From NCBI RefSeq assembly GCF_029892565.1, contig NZ_JARXVH010000025.1, positions 36,692-100,691 of the forward strand: a stretch of 64,000 nt of DNA, read 5' to 3'. Shown here in pieces: positions 1 through 8,736 of the stretch. The position numbers and the translations under genes were made by a program. The DNA comes from Streptomyces pseudovenezuelae. Lineage in GTDB: Bacteria > Actinomycetota > Actinomycetes > Streptomycetales > Streptomycetaceae. Below the pieces are notes generated by a model, which saw nothing but the letters and a program-made list of their open reading frames with translations, had not been told where the DNA came from and did no database searches. The first letter of the stretch is position 1, and the number at the start of each line of letters is the position of its first letter.

Positions 1-256
1 CGGCAGGTCCGATACACGCTTAGCACTTCCGTCTGCCATAGCGCCTGTGCTTCGCTGCTGTCCCGCGGCATCGTGCGGCCGACGGCAGCGGCGACCCACC
101 GATACAGCTTTGTGGCGCTGGATGGTGCGTGTGGCGCGGCGAAGGGGACCCAGCAGGCTCGGCGGTGCGGGAAGTTCCGTACGGCGATGCGCAGCGCCAC
201 CGCCGCCCCGTGCCCCCGGTGGTGCGGCCATTCCCCGTCGGTACTGCACCTCTGGA
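1..256. other. No recognisable gene
   Basis: Several overlapping open frames exist on both strands, as expected at this GC content, but none translates to a family I recognise and none has a convincing ribosome binding site. The stretch lies just downstream of the minus-strand toxin gene, so it may hold that operon's 3' end and other debris. Confidence 0.4.
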
Positions 257-646
257 TCAGGTGACGGTCCAGTCGCGCAGCTGGCGGGCGAGTCGGGCGA
301 CGCCGAGCACGCCGGAGGCGGCGTCCCGCACGAGCGCGACGGCCGCCTTGGGCGGGTAGTCAAGTTCGCGCGCGTGCAGGATCAGATAGGCCTCGGTCGC
401 ATGCCAGGCGAAGGCTTCGTTGGAGTGCTCCAGGCACGGCAGTTTCGCCAGGGTCTGCAGCAGCGCGCCGGCCTTGAGATACAGAGATCCGTAGATGTCG
501 CGTTCCATTGACCGGGCGTTGACCCGGGCGACCGCGGCGTACAGCGGTCCGAGGTCGTCGACCTGCGGATCACCATCGAGCAACTCGGCGGCGCGCAGCA
601 GGAACGTGACGTCGAGCGGGCGGAGCGGCGGTTCCGGCTGCGTCAC
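257..646 (-). CDS. Fic/Doc-like toxin of a toxin-antitoxin pair
   Basis: Encodes 129 residues resembling the short Streptomyces proteins annotated as Fic-family toxin components. Typical features are the N-terminal stretch VTFLLRAAELLDGDPQVDDLGPL, described here only by its ends (VTFLL...LGPL), a helical middle with the conserved-looking segment LPCLEHSNEAFAW, and a C-terminal QLRDW. The canonical Fic HPFxxGNGR active-site loop is absent, so AMP-transfer activity cannot be read from the sequence and the toxin name rests on family resemblance and context. The start codon overlaps the stop of the preceding antitoxin gene by four bases (ATGA), which implies translational coupling in an antitoxin-first operon. 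Confidence 0.6.
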   Translation of the reverse strand: MTQPEPPLRPLDVTFLLRAAELLDGDPQVDDLGPLYAAVARVNARSMERDIYGSLYLKAGALLQTLAKLPCLEHSNEAFAWHATEAYLILHARELDYPPKAAVALVRDAASGVLGVARLARQLRDWTVT

Positions 647-945
647 GCGGCGTGGCCTCGCTGTTGGTGCTGCTCAAGGTCGCGGCGCGCTTCCTGCTCC
701 GCCGCCCGCTGCTCGGCGCTGGGATCCACACTGCTGGGCTCGGCCGCGAAAGCCGCGCTGCTGCGGGCCATGGACGCCTGGAAGCCGTCCAGGAACTGCC
801 TCTCCACGGCGGTCGCACGGTCGTAGGCGGCAGAGAGGATGAACTCCTGCATGCTGACTCCTGCCTGCTTGGCCGCTGCCGCGATCGCGGCCCGCTGCCC
901 GGGGTCGGGGAAGCGTAGATTCATCGCTGTTTTGGTGTCCGGCAT
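643..945 (-). CDS. Ribbon-helix-helix-type antitoxin
   Basis: Encodes about 100 residues. The N-terminus (TKTAMNLRFPDPGQRAAIAAA) has the beta-strand then two-helix pattern of RHH (DUF1778/CopG-like) DNA-binding antitoxins; the rest is an acidic, alanine- and glutamine-rich tail likely to wrap the toxin. It precedes and overlaps the toxin gene by four bases. A GTG at 954 is in frame, but the ATG at 945 is preferred because the GTG lies inside the repeat operator. The RHH fold is inferred from pattern only. Confidence 0.55.
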   Translation of the reverse strand: MPDTKTAMNLRFPDPGQRAAIAAAAKQAGVSMQEFILSAAYDRATAVERQFLDGFQASMARSSAAFAAEPSSVDPSAEQRAAEQEARRDLEQHQQRGHAA

Positions 946-969
946 GGTATCCACGGTACCAGTGGTACC
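946..969. promoter_or_regulatory. Candidate TA operator: three 9-bp-spaced repeats
   Basis: GGTATC (946-951), GGTACC (955-960) and GGTACC (964-969) recur with an exact 9-bp period directly before the antitoxin start. GGTACC is itself palindromic. Tandem half-sites at regular spacing next to an RHH antitoxin start suit cooperative autoregulation. The binding is inferred. Confidence 0.5.
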
Positions 970-1591
970 ACGCGCGTGTCGCGGGCTCGACGCGAACTAC
1001 CCCAGCCCAGGCCTTAGCCGGGGAATCATCCGCCGAACCGCCCAGAGGGGGCTTCTCGCGCGCCTGCCCCACATCACCCGGTGGTGGTCTGTTCGCACGG
1101 CATACGGATCCACGTCTCCAGGAAGGGGGCGAGGCGGACCGTGAGGCTCTCGGTGAAAGCAACAACCCCGCCCGCCGCCGCCAGCTCTCCAGTTGGCTCA
1201 CCGTCACCACTACCGTGCGCAGGGCGGGTTCACGGACCACCTGCAGATCAGCCGGACTCGGCGCTCCTCGTGCCATGCCCACCATTGCAACCCCGAGAAG
1301 TGCCGACTCCGCCCCAATTGGTGACTCGCGCGAAGACGACCTGGGTGCCTTGCGTGAAAGTGGCCGTAGCAAACGTTATCTGACCTGCGGGCATGGCATA
1401 TCAGGCCTTTTAGAGAGCCCGGCGGTAGGTGTCGGTTGCTCCGCAGGTGCCACAGGAGGCCTCCGCGGCCCGGGGCCCGGCCCCGGTACGCCTCGGACAT
1501 GAACGATGAGGAGTGGGCCCTCACAGGCGCGTCACTGAATTCGTAAGCTCCTATTCTGATGGCCCGCCAACGCGAGCTATGCTGTCCGCTG
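970..1591. other. Intergenic region upstream of the AraC gene; no gene recognised
   Basis: No frame on either strand gives a recognisable protein. The stretch must hold the promoters for the minus-strand toxin-antitoxin operon and the plus-strand AraC gene; I see no strong palindrome outside the TA repeats. Confidence 0.4.
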
Positions 1592-2368
1592 ATGACTGAG
1601 GTTGCGCAGCAGCCAGTGTTCTGGACCGACGACTCGCCGGTCTGCGAGCCCATGGCGCACGGTGAGGACATCGCCGCGCACTTCCATGACTACGGCCAGC
1701 TGAGGTACGCCGCCTCCGGGGCGCTCGTCACGACGACCAGGGTCGGCACCTGGGTGGCGCCGGCGAACCGCATCACGTGGGTGCCGCCCTTCTATGTCCA
1801 CAGCAGTCGCTCCTACGGCGAGACCGATGTCCGCGTGCTCCCGGTTCCGGCAGCGCTGTCCGAGGAACTACCGCCCGAGCCCTCGGTCTTCGTGGCCAGT
1901 GCGCTGCTGCGCGAGGCATACCTGGCGATGAGCAGCGAGCAAGAGCCTGCCGCCGGTGAGCGTGGCCGTCTGCTGCTCGCAGTGATCGGCGCGGAGCTGA
2001 TCCGCGCCCCGCAGGAGCCACTACGGCTGCCGGAGCCTAGCGATTCTCGCCTCAAGGCCGTCACCGACCTGCTGCACGCCGACCCGGCCATTTCGGCGAC
2101 GCTGGCGGAGCTGGGGCACCGAACCGGTTCGAGCGAACGGACTCTCAGTCGGCTGTTCGGCAGCGAACTGTCGATGAGCTTCCACCAGTGGCGCACGCTG
2201 CTGCGGATTCAGCGAGCGCTGCTCGAACTCTGTGAAGGTACTTCGGTCACCGAGACGGCGATGCGACTTGGCTGGGCGAACCCCGGCAGCTTCATCAACG
2301 CCTTCACCGATCTCGTCGGTCAGACGCCCGGTCGTTACCGCTCCACTGCGGGTGCAGCTCACCGCTGA
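1592..2368 (+). CDS. AraC-family transcriptional regulator
   Basis: Encodes about 258 residues. The N-terminal half has a cupin-like pattern (AHFHDYGQLRYAASG, then WVAPANRITWVPPFYVH) for ligand sensing. The C-terminal ~100 residues carry the two helix-turn-helix motifs of AraC proteins (LAELGHRTGSSERTLSRLF and VTETAMRLGWANPGSFINAF, followed by GQTPGRYR). An upstream in-frame ATG at 1559 exists, but 1592 (MTEVAQQ) gives the usual N-terminus. It stands 90 bp before a same-strand catabolic operon, so it probably controls those genes; the inducer cannot be told. Confidence 0.85.
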   Translation: MTEVAQQPVFWTDDSPVCEPMAHGEDIAAHFHDYGQLRYAASGALVTTTRVGTWVAPANRITWVPPFYVHSSRSYGETDVRVLPVPAALSEELPPEPSVFVASALLREAYLAMSSEQEPAAGERGRLLLAVIGAELIRAPQEPLRLPEPSDSRLKAVTDLLHADPAISATLAELGHRTGSSERTLSRLFGSELSMSFHQWRTLLRIQRALLELCEGTSVTETAMRLGWANPGSFINAFTDLVGQTPGRYRSTAGAAHR

Positions 2369-2458
2369 GCACTGCCTCCGCCGGTCTGGCGGGTTATCCG
2401 AAATTTGAGGCGGAACTTCGGTGGCGCGCCCGCCCGCTCGGCGGCCACGCTTTGAGGC

Positions 2459-4054
2459 ATGGCACACCACCTTCCAGGTCACGGCGCTGTGGCTTCGGCA
2501 GCCGCCACGACGGCATCCTCCGGAGTCACGCTAGGTGACCTGATCATGCAGGCGCTCAGCCGGCACAGCTCGTCCGAGGCCTTCGTGGCCGGCGACCGGC
2601 GACTGACCTATGCACACGTCAGGGACCTTCTCTCGCAGTACGTTTCCGCGCTGGCCCGTCGGGGCGTGGGGCTCGGCGCGGGGGTCACGATGCTCAGTCC
2701 GAACATGCCTGAATCGTGGATCGTCCAGGCCGCGACGTATCTCTTGGGCGGCCGCTTCACCGGGCTGCAGACGCTGGCCTCGGTCACGGACCACATCACC
2801 GTCTGCGAGGACGCGGAGGCCATGGTGCTGGTGGTGACCGCGCCCCTGGAGGAGCATGGACGCCAGGTCCTCGCCGAGGTCGACTCCCTGCGACACCTGA
2901 TGGTGATCCCCGCCGCCGGTGGCCTGCCCGAGGGCGAGCCCTCGGCGGTTCGATCGCTCGACCGTGGTCCGGCGACGGAGACGGATGTCGCCTGGCTGCA
3001 GTACACCGGGGGGACGACCGGCAGACCCAAGGGCGTGATGCAGCCTCATCGGTCGATGGTGCAGATGGTCCATGTGTACATGGCCGACTTCGAGCAGCCA
3101 CACCTCCCGCGGTACCTGGCAGCGGCCCCGCTCACCCACGCGGCCGGGCTGGCCGTCATCCCGGCACTGTTGCGTGGCGGCACGGTCGTGATCGAGCAGG
3201 GCTTCGAACCCAGCCGGTTCCTCGATGTCATCGAGGCCGAGCACATCAACTGTGTGAGCGGCCTTCCGACGATGATCTACACCTTGCTGGATCAGGAGCG
3301 TCCGGAGACCAGAGACCTCTCCAGCCTTGAGGTCATCTGGTACGCCACCGGACCGATGTCGCCGGTGCGCCTGGCGGAGGCTCGCGAGCGGATCGGTCCG
3401 GTCTTCTCCCAGATCTACGGGCAGACGGAGTCGGCCGGCATCGGGACGGTCCTGACCAAGGCCGCACACGACACCGCGAGCCTTGAGCAACTCGCCTCCT
3501 GTGGCCGTTCCGTGGTCGGCAACCGCATCAGGCTCATCGACGACCACGGCCACGACGTTCCTCCGGGCGAGGTGGGAGAGATCGTCATGCAGAGCCGCGG
3601 GGTGATGCAGGGCTACAAGAACCTCCCCGACGAGACAGAAGCGGCACTCAAGGGGGGATGGCTCCACACCGGAGACCTCGCCCGCCAGGACGCCGAGGGC
3701 CTGATCTACATCGTGGACCGCAAGAAGGACATGATCATCTCGGGCGGTTTCAACATCTACGCCAGCGAAGTCGAGGCCGTTCTGACAGCGCACCCTTCGG
3801 TGGGCTCAGCCGCCGTCATCGGCGCGCCGGACAGCCGCTGGGGCGAGATCGTCACCGCGTTCGTGGTCCCGCGACCGGGGCGACAGATCGACATTCCCGC
3901 GCTCCAGTCCTACGTGAAGCAGGTCAAGGGCCCGATGTACGCGCCCAAGAAGGTCGTCGTCGTGGACTCACTTCCCGCCACGCCGGTGGGAAAGATCGAC
4001 AAGAAGCGCCTGCGCGCGCCGTTCTGGGGCGACTCGAACCGCAATGTCCACTGA
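2459..4054 (+). CDS. AMP-forming acyl-CoA synthetase / ligase
   Basis: The 531-residue protein belongs to the ANL superfamily, which activates a carboxylic acid to acyl-AMP and then to acyl-CoA. Signatures in order are the phosphate-binding loop YTGGTTGRPKG (near residue 180), IYGQTES (near 318), the hinge GWLHTGDLA (near 399), VDRKKDMIISGGFNIY (near 418) and the C-terminal catalytic lysine in TPVGKIDKK (near 509). The substrate is unknown; length and motifs fit medium/long-chain or aromatic acid ligases. It is the first gene of a tight operon with an amidohydrolase, an SDR and an LLM oxidoreductase. MQALSRH (2546) is an alternative start because the first ~25 residues are low-complexity. Confidence 0.85.
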   Translation: MAHHLPGHGAVASAAATTASSGVTLGDLIMQALSRHSSSEAFVAGDRRLTYAHVRDLLSQYVSALARRGVGLGAGVTMLSPNMPESWIVQAATYLLGGRFTGLQTLASVTDHITVCEDAEAMVLVVTAPLEEHGRQVLAEVDSLRHLMVIPAAGGLPEGEPSAVRSLDRGPATETDVAWLQYTGGTTGRPKGVMQPHRSMVQMVHVYMADFEQPHLPRYLAAAPLTHAAGLAVIPALLRGGTVVIEQGFEPSRFLDVIEAEHINCVSGLPTMIYTLLDQERPETRDLSSLEVIWYATGPMSPVRLAEARERIGPVFSQIYGQTESAGIGTVLTKAAHDTASLEQLASCGRSVVGNRIRLIDDHGHDVPPGEVGEIVMQSRGVMQGYKNLPDETEAALKGGWLHTGDLARQDAEGLIYIVDRKKDMIISGGFNIYASEVEAVLTAHPSVGSAAVIGAPDSRWGEIVTAFVVPRPGRQIDIPALQSYVKQVKGPMYAPKKVVVVDSLPATPVGKIDKKRLRAPFWGDSNRNVH

Positions 4055-4098
4055 CCATCCCGATGCCCTTCCCACGGCCATTCCGAAAGGCACTCAGC

Positions 4099-4983
4099 GT
4101 GAACGTACCGCCGGCCCGACTGATCGACTTCCACTCCCACTGGGGCACAGAGCGAGGATGGAAGGGAAGCCCGTACGAGACCGCCGAGGACCGCGAGGCC
4201 CTGCGAGGCTACTTCAAGTGGGACATGAGCTTCGTCAGCGACGAGGAGCAGGCCGTCCAGTTCCGCCGCGCCAACGTCAAGGCGATGCTCGACTTCGCGT
4301 TCACCTACACCATGGACGCCGGTGCACTGCGCGACCAGCATGACTACGCCTTCGACTATGCGCGCAAGCACCCCGACGTCGTACTGGGCAACTGGATCGG
4401 TATCGATCCCACGCAACCAGCTCATGTCAGGGAACTTGAGCGTTGCCTGAGCGAGGGGATGGGACTCGTCGGACTGACGGTCCACTCCTTCACACCGGCC
4501 GGGACACCCGACCAGCCGGAATGGGAGACCTGTCTGAACATGTGCATCGAGGCCAACCGTCCCATCCTGGTCCATGTCGGCATGTCGGCCACCGGGGCCG
4601 GCACCCGCGGAGGCATGGGCATCACCCTGGAGGGCTGCCACCCCCGTTACGTCGACCGCGTCGCGGCCAAGTATCCCGATCTGAACGTGATCGCGGCTCG
4701 GGTGGCGTGGCCCTGGCAGTCGGAGATGATCGCGGTCGCACTGCACAAGGCGAACGTGTGGATGGAGCTCCACGGTTGGTCACCGCGCTACTTCCCCGAC
4801 GAGCTCAAGCGCGAGATCGGTAAGCGCCTGCGCAAGAAGGTCTTCTTCGGAGCCGACTACCCGATGCTCACCCACGAGAGGCTGGTCGAGGAGTGGCGCG
4901 AGGAGGGCTTCTCCTCCGACGTCCTCGATGACGTGTTCTCCGGCAACGCCGAGACCTTCCTCACCTCGATCGGAGTTCAGTGA
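4099..4983 (+). CDS. Amidohydrolase-family (Amidohydro_2) hydrolase/decarboxylase
   Basis: From the GTG at 4099 it encodes 294 residues beginning VNVPPARLIDFHSHWG. The HxH metal ligands (FHSHWG), an internal histidine (ILVHVGMS) and the late aspartate in FFGADYPMLTHERLVEEW are the landmarks of TIM-barrel amidohydrolases related to ACMSD-type decarboxylases. An in-frame ATG at 4063 is a possible earlier start. The gene follows the ligase closely and its stop overlaps the next start (TGATG), so it is translated with the operon. It could cleave a C-C or C-N bond in a ring-fission intermediate; the substrate is inferred only loosely. Confidence 0.75.
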   Translation: MNVPPARLIDFHSHWGTERGWKGSPYETAEDREALRGYFKWDMSFVSDEEQAVQFRRANVKAMLDFAFTYTMDAGALRDQHDYAFDYARKHPDVVLGNWIGIDPTQPAHVRELERCLSEGMGLVGLTVHSFTPAGTPDQPEWETCLNMCIEANRPILVHVGMSATGAGTRGGMGITLEGCHPRYVDRVAAKYPDLNVIAARVAWPWQSEMIAVALHKANVWMELHGWSPRYFPDELKREIGKRLRKKVFFGADYPMLTHERLVEEWREEGFSSDVLDDVFSGNAETFLTSIGVQ

Positions 4984-5783
4984 TGGACGTCGGACTGACC
5001 GGCAAGGTCGCCATCGTCGGCGGCGGCAGCGACGGCCTCGGATACGCCATCGCCGATCGTCTTCTGAAGGAAGGCGCCAATGTCACCTTCTTCGCGCGAC
5101 GCGCGGAGAAGGTCACAGCCGCCGCGCAACGGCTTGCCGGCGCCTACGGCGAGGAGAAAGTCCTCGGGCTGGCCGCCGACTGCTCAGCCGACACCGACAT
5201 CGAGCGTGTCACCGCCTCGACCCTTGAGCGGTTCGGTCCAGCCGTTCACGTTCTGGTCACCAACGACGGCGGACCACCGATCCGGCGCATCTCCGAGCTC
5301 ACCGACGAGGTGTGGCTGAAGGCCTTCGAGCGCCACTTCTTCTACGTCGTCAGATCCGTGCGAGCCACCTTGCCGTACATGACCGCCGAAGGCGGCAGCA
5401 TCCTCAACGTGGTCTCCGGCGTCGTCGAACGCCCGGCCGTCGGCATGGCGGCGCCCGTCAGCGTGTGGTCGGCGGTGATCGGCTACGCCAGGACCCTCGC
5501 CCTGGAGGTCGCCAGGCAGGACATCAACGTCAACACTCTGCTGTCCGGATTCTTCGACACCGCCCTGCTGGGCGGAATGCTGGAACGGCAGCCGGAGCTG
5601 TCCAAAGCCGGCCTCGGGAACGGGGTACCGATGGGACGCATCGGGGAGCCCCGTGAGTTCGCCGACCTGGTCGGTGCGCTCGTGTCACCCAACTTGCGAT
5701 TCGTCACCGGCGCGGTGATCCCGGTCGACGGCGGCGCCAGCATCGGCATGGGCGCGAGCTTCGACTCGCCGACTTCGAAGTGA
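4983..5783 (+). CDS. SDR-family protein with degenerate active site
   Basis: The 266-residue Rossmann protein has the NAD(P) loop GGGSDGLG (residues 13-20) and the SDR order of secondary structure, ending FVTGAVIPVDGGASIGMG. The catalytic serine position is kept (VVSG, S145). The normal YxxxK is replaced: by alignment on AVIGYARTLALE, the Tyr position is Pro158 and the Lys position is Trp162 (PVSVW). The NNAG motif is also altered (TNDGG). A group of FabG-like SDRs with NAGGPP motifs likewise lacks Tyr/Lys, so this may be a binding or non-classical enzyme. Its start overlaps the amidohydrolase stop by one base. Confidence 0.8.
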   Translation: MDVGLTGKVAIVGGGSDGLGYAIADRLLKEGANVTFFARRAEKVTAAAQRLAGAYGEEKVLGLAADCSADTDIERVTASTLERFGPAVHVLVTNDGGPPIRRISELTDEVWLKAFERHFFYVVRSVRATLPYMTAEGGSILNVVSGVVERPAVGMAAPVSVWSAVIGYARTLALEVARQDINVNTLLSGFFDTALLGGMLERQPELSKAGLGNGVPMGRIGEPREFADLVGALVSPNLRFVTGAVIPVDGGASIGMGASFDSPTSK

Positions 5784-5793
5784 GGCACTGTTC

Positions 5794-6837
5794 ATGAAGC
5801 GGACCATGAAGATCTCGACGATGCTCACCTACGGCACCGCCCCGCGCGAGGCCGCTGACCACATCGCTCGACTTGAGGCCGCCGGGCTCGACACCGTCTG
5901 GGTCGCCGAAGGGTACGGCTACGACTCGCCGACCCTGATGGGCTACCTGGCCGCCCGCACCTCAAGCGTGGAGATCGGGGCAGCCATCCTCAACGTCTAC
6001 TCCCGCACCCCGACCATGCTCGCATCGACCGCGGCCGGCCTCGACAGCGTGTCCGGCGGTCGCGCCATCATCGGCCTCGGCGCCTCCAACCCGAAGATCA
6101 TCGAGGGGTGGCACGGCATGCCCTTCGTACAGTCGACCGGCCGTTCCAAGGAGACCGTCGAGATCATCCGCGCGGCGCTGCGGCGCGAGGCGGTCGACTA
6201 CAGCGGCCGCTCCTTCGAGATCCCGCTCCCCGCCGGTCAGGGCACCGGTGTTGGCGAGCCGCTGAAGATCATGACCAGGCCGCTACGCCCCTCGGTTCCG
6301 CTCTACCTCGCCGCGCTGGGACCGAAATCAGTCGAAGGCGCGGCGGAGTACGCCGACGGCTGGCTGCCTTTCCTGTATTCCCCCGAGGGCGCCGCCGGGG
6401 TATGGGGCGACGCGCTTGCCGCGGGAACCGCGAAGCGCTCCGAGAACCTCGCGCCCCTGGAGGTCGTCGCCGGTGGCATCGTCGCTGTCGGCGAGGACGT
6501 GAAGGAGATACTCGACCTCGCGCGGCCGGTACTCGCGCTCTACATCGGAGGCATGGGTGCCCGCGGCAAGAACTTCTTCAACGACCTCGTCCGACGCTAC
6601 GGCTACGAAGCCGAGGCCAAGGAGATCCAGGACCTCTACCTCGACGGCAAGAAGAAGGAAGCCGAGGCCAAGGTCCCATTCCAACTCCTTGAACAGATCA
6701 ACCTCGTCGGCCCAGCCTCTTACGTCCGGGAGCGGATCGAAGCGTTCCGCGAGTCCGGCGTCACCAATCTCCAGGTGACCCCGACCGGCGACGACCCCGC
6801 CGGGCTCGTGCGCCAACTCAAGGAGTGGGTGGCCTGA
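5794..6837 (+). CDS. LLM-class F420/flavin-dependent oxidoreductase
   Basis: The 347 residues match bacterial luciferase-like TIM-barrel enzymes: KISTMLTYG at the N-terminus, LEAAGLDTVWVAEGYGYDSPT, SRTPTMLASTAAGLDSVSGGRAIIGLGAS, and FEIPLP...VPLYLAALGPK in the middle. In actinobacteria such enzymes commonly use F420, so it may reduce or oxidise an acyl or alcohol intermediate. It lies 10 bp after the SDR gene and is the last gene of the operon; a GC-rich hairpin follows at 6889-6916. ATG 5806 (MKISTML) is an alternative start. Confidence 0.8.
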   Translation: MKRTMKISTMLTYGTAPREAADHIARLEAAGLDTVWVAEGYGYDSPTLMGYLAARTSSVEIGAAILNVYSRTPTMLASTAAGLDSVSGGRAIIGLGASNPKIIEGWHGMPFVQSTGRSKETVEIIRAALRREAVDYSGRSFEIPLPAGQGTGVGEPLKIMTRPLRPSVPLYLAALGPKSVEGAAEYADGWLPFLYSPEGAAGVWGDALAAGTAKRSENLAPLEVVAGGIVAVGEDVKEILDLARPVLALYIGGMGARGKNFFNDLVRRYGYEAEAKEIQDLYLDGKKKEAEAKVPFQLLEQINLVGPASYVRERIEAFRESGVTNLQVTPTGDDPAGLVRQLKEWVA

Positions 6838-6888
6838 CTTCCGCTTCTGCCCGGGCAACACCCCTTGCAGCGCTTGACGGCCAAGGGC

Positions 6889-6916
6889 CCCGAGGCGGTG
6901 GCCTCCCGGCCTCGGG
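6889..6916 (+). terminator. Candidate terminator after the catabolic operon
   Basis: CCCGAGGC (6889-6896) and GCCTCGGG (6909-6916) form an 8-bp perfect stem with a 12-base loop about 50 bp after the LLM stop codon. There is no U-run, which is common for actinobacterial terminators. Confidence 0.4.
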
Positions 6917-7247
6917 ATCGCTAAAGCGACTCGCCCCGTCCAGTCCCGCCGAAGTCGAGCAAGCGGTCAAGGCCCTGGCCCCAGAGACGGACCCCCATCG
7001 CGTCTGCGACCGACCGGCAGATGCCCGTACCTGCTGCCCGCCATTCCGCCCCGTTCGAGGTCGATCCGCGGTCCCCGCACTGCGCTGGGTACTGACGTTG
7101 TTGCTGTGGTGTCGTCAAGGACGGGACGGGACGGGGCCGGCCGGGTTCTGCGAGGCATCTGCGATCACGGTCGTGGATCACGAGGGCTCGTCGGCACTGC
7201 CGCGATCCTGAACGGCTCCCCGAGATGAGCGAATCGATTATCACAGC
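6917..7247. other. Intergenic region with no recognised gene
   Basis: Nothing recognisable on either strand. It adjoins a decayed IS5-type fragment on its right side and may be part of the same dead element, but I see no transposase motif here. Confidence 0.35.
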
Positions 7248-7380
7248 CATGGGCAAATGGGGCAGTGTCGGCTTCAGGGCGAGCCTGTCGTGGGTTGTTG
7301 GCCGCGGAGAGTCCGACGCGTAGAGGCAGTCCGTCGGCGTAGGGCAGGACATGCATCCTGGAACCCGACTTAGACCGTCC
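7248..7380 (-). pseudogene. IS5-family transposase fragment, frameshifted
   Basis: Minus-strand translation gives GRSKSGSRMHVLPYADGLPL then RVGLSAAN (7380-7297). The match continues in another frame as TTHDRLALKPTLPHLPM (7298-7248). Joined, this is the DDE-core segment of Streptomyces IS5-group transposases (KSGSKMHVLSDADGLPL...SAANTHDS.ALKP). A frameshift sits near 7298 and both ends of the gene are missing. Confidence 0.65.
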
Positions 7381-7399
7381 TAGGACGCCTTCACGCGAG

Positions 7400-8335
7400 T
7401 CACCAGTCCCCGTGTCCTCGCGGGCGAACGCGGATGATCGTCTTTCCCCTGCGTCGTTCGGTCGGATTGAGGGCGGCGACGGCATCGTCGAGGGTCGAGA
7501 CGTTGTCGATGTTCGTCCGCAGCCGTCCGTCCCGCACCCGCTGCACGATCTCACCCAGTTCGGCACGATCGGCCTCGACAACAAAGTCCACGGCCAGGCC
7601 AGCAGCGGGCCGTGCCTCGACCGGGCCGACGATGGATACCAGCGTTCCTCCAGCCTTGATCAGGGCAGCGGACCGCTTTTGAACGTCGCCACCGATGACA
7701 TCGAAGACCAGATCGACGCAGCCGACATCTTCCAGCGCGTTGTTCTCGAGGTCGACGAACTCATGCGCGCCGAATTCGAGTGCCTTCTCACGGTCGGCGG
7801 CGCGTCCGGTGCCAATGACATAGGCGCCGGCCTCGCGTGCGAGCTGGGTCACCATCGTCCCAACTGCCCCGGCCGCGCCATGGGCAAGGACAGTCTGGCC
7901 CGCCTGAAGGCGGCCGTGCTGGAATAGCCCCTGCCACGCGGTCAGACCTGAGATTGGTAGGGACGCGCCTACCGTGAAGTCGACGTCGCCGGGCAGCGGT
8001 GCGAGTTTGCGTGCTTCGATCGCCACGTACTCCGCCAGGGTGCCGTCACGGTGCCAGTCGGCAAGACCGAACACCCGCTGCCCGACCGACAGCCCCGTCG
8101 TGCCATAGCCGAGGGCGGTGACCACCCCGGCCAGCTCGTGGCCGGGGATCGACGGTGTCTTGTCACGGCCGGCGCGATCGGTCCAGGTCGATGGCCACTC
8201 CATCTCAGTCGGGACGAATCCCGACGCATGAATCTGAACGACAACATCGTTTATCGCTGCCTGCGGCTCGGGTCGCTCCACCAGAGTCATCCCGGCCGTT
8301 CCCGCAGCCTGGTCCTTCACCACGATCGCTTTCAT
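7400..8335 (-). CDS. Quinone oxidoreductase-like MDR dehydrogenase
   Basis: From the ATG at 8335 it encodes 311 residues. The ATG is preceded by a strong GAGGAGG ribosome site, which overrides an in-frame ATG 72 bp upstream. It has the GroES-like N-terminus (MKAIVVKD...PGHELAGVVTALG), no structural-zinc cysteine cluster, and the NADP-binding turn AHGAAGAVGTMVTQLAREAGA, as in QOR/zeta-crystallin-type NADPH dehydrogenases. Its likely job is reduction of a quinone or enone. It faces the upstream operon convergently and is probably independent of it. Confidence 0.85.
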   Translation of the reverse strand: MKAIVVKDQAAGTAGMTLVERPEPQAAINDVVVQIHASGFVPTEMEWPSTWTDRAGRDKTPSIPGHELAGVVTALGYGTTGLSVGQRVFGLADWHRDGTLAEYVAIEARKLAPLPGDVDFTVGASLPISGLTAWQGLFQHGRLQAGQTVLAHGAAGAVGTMVTQLAREAGAYVIGTGRAADREKALEFGAHEFVDLENNALEDVGCVDLVFDVIGGDVQKRSAALIKAGGTLVSIVGPVEARPAAGLAVDFVVEADRAELGEIVQRVRDGRLRTNIDNVSTLDDAVAALNPTERRRGKTIIRVRPRGHGDW

Positions 8336-8736
8336 GTGAATCGCCTCCTCGGTCATTTGTCTCTTTGGCGTAATTCTTGTAGGGACGGAAAGTCCGTTCG
8401 GCATCACTTCGGCGGGGCTGACAGGACGCGGCCAGCGTTGGCCGGGCTGCTATTCGCTCGTCGTCATAGCTTCGACCTTAGGAGCGGAGTAGCCCAGGAG
8501 TGTGGTCCATTTCGGTGGTAGATTCATGGGCCACTTTGGGGTTCGGTCTGCATGTCGAGCCGACCGGGCCAGGTCCGCGCAAAGCGCTGGCGGAGGTCCT
8601 ACAGGAAGTCGACGTCGCCCGCCCAGTCCGGGTCGACGTCCGGTTCGTCGTCCAGCGTCTGGGCTTCGAAACCTGCCAGGTCGAGTTCCTGCGCGGTCAG
8701 TGGCACATCATCCGCGACGCCCGCCGACGCTCACCC

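Noticed and set aside
47..646. Long plus-strand open frames at the window start
   Set aside because: They are antisense to the toxin gene or noise; Arg/Pro-rich translations without motifs or RBS, as expected for very high GC DNA.
2378..2392. CCGCC/GGCGG hairpin after the AraC gene
   Set aside because: Only five base pairs; such stems are frequent by chance at this GC content.
2531..3793. 420-residue minus-strand frame inside the acyl-CoA ligase gene
   Set aside because: It is the mirror of a clearly coding gene; its composition (His, Gly, Asp-rich) shows no family features.
8460..8535. Imperfect dyad GTGGTCCA...TGGGCCAC before the quinone reductase gene
   Set aside because: One mismatch and a 13-base spacer; too weak to call an operator without a matching regulator.
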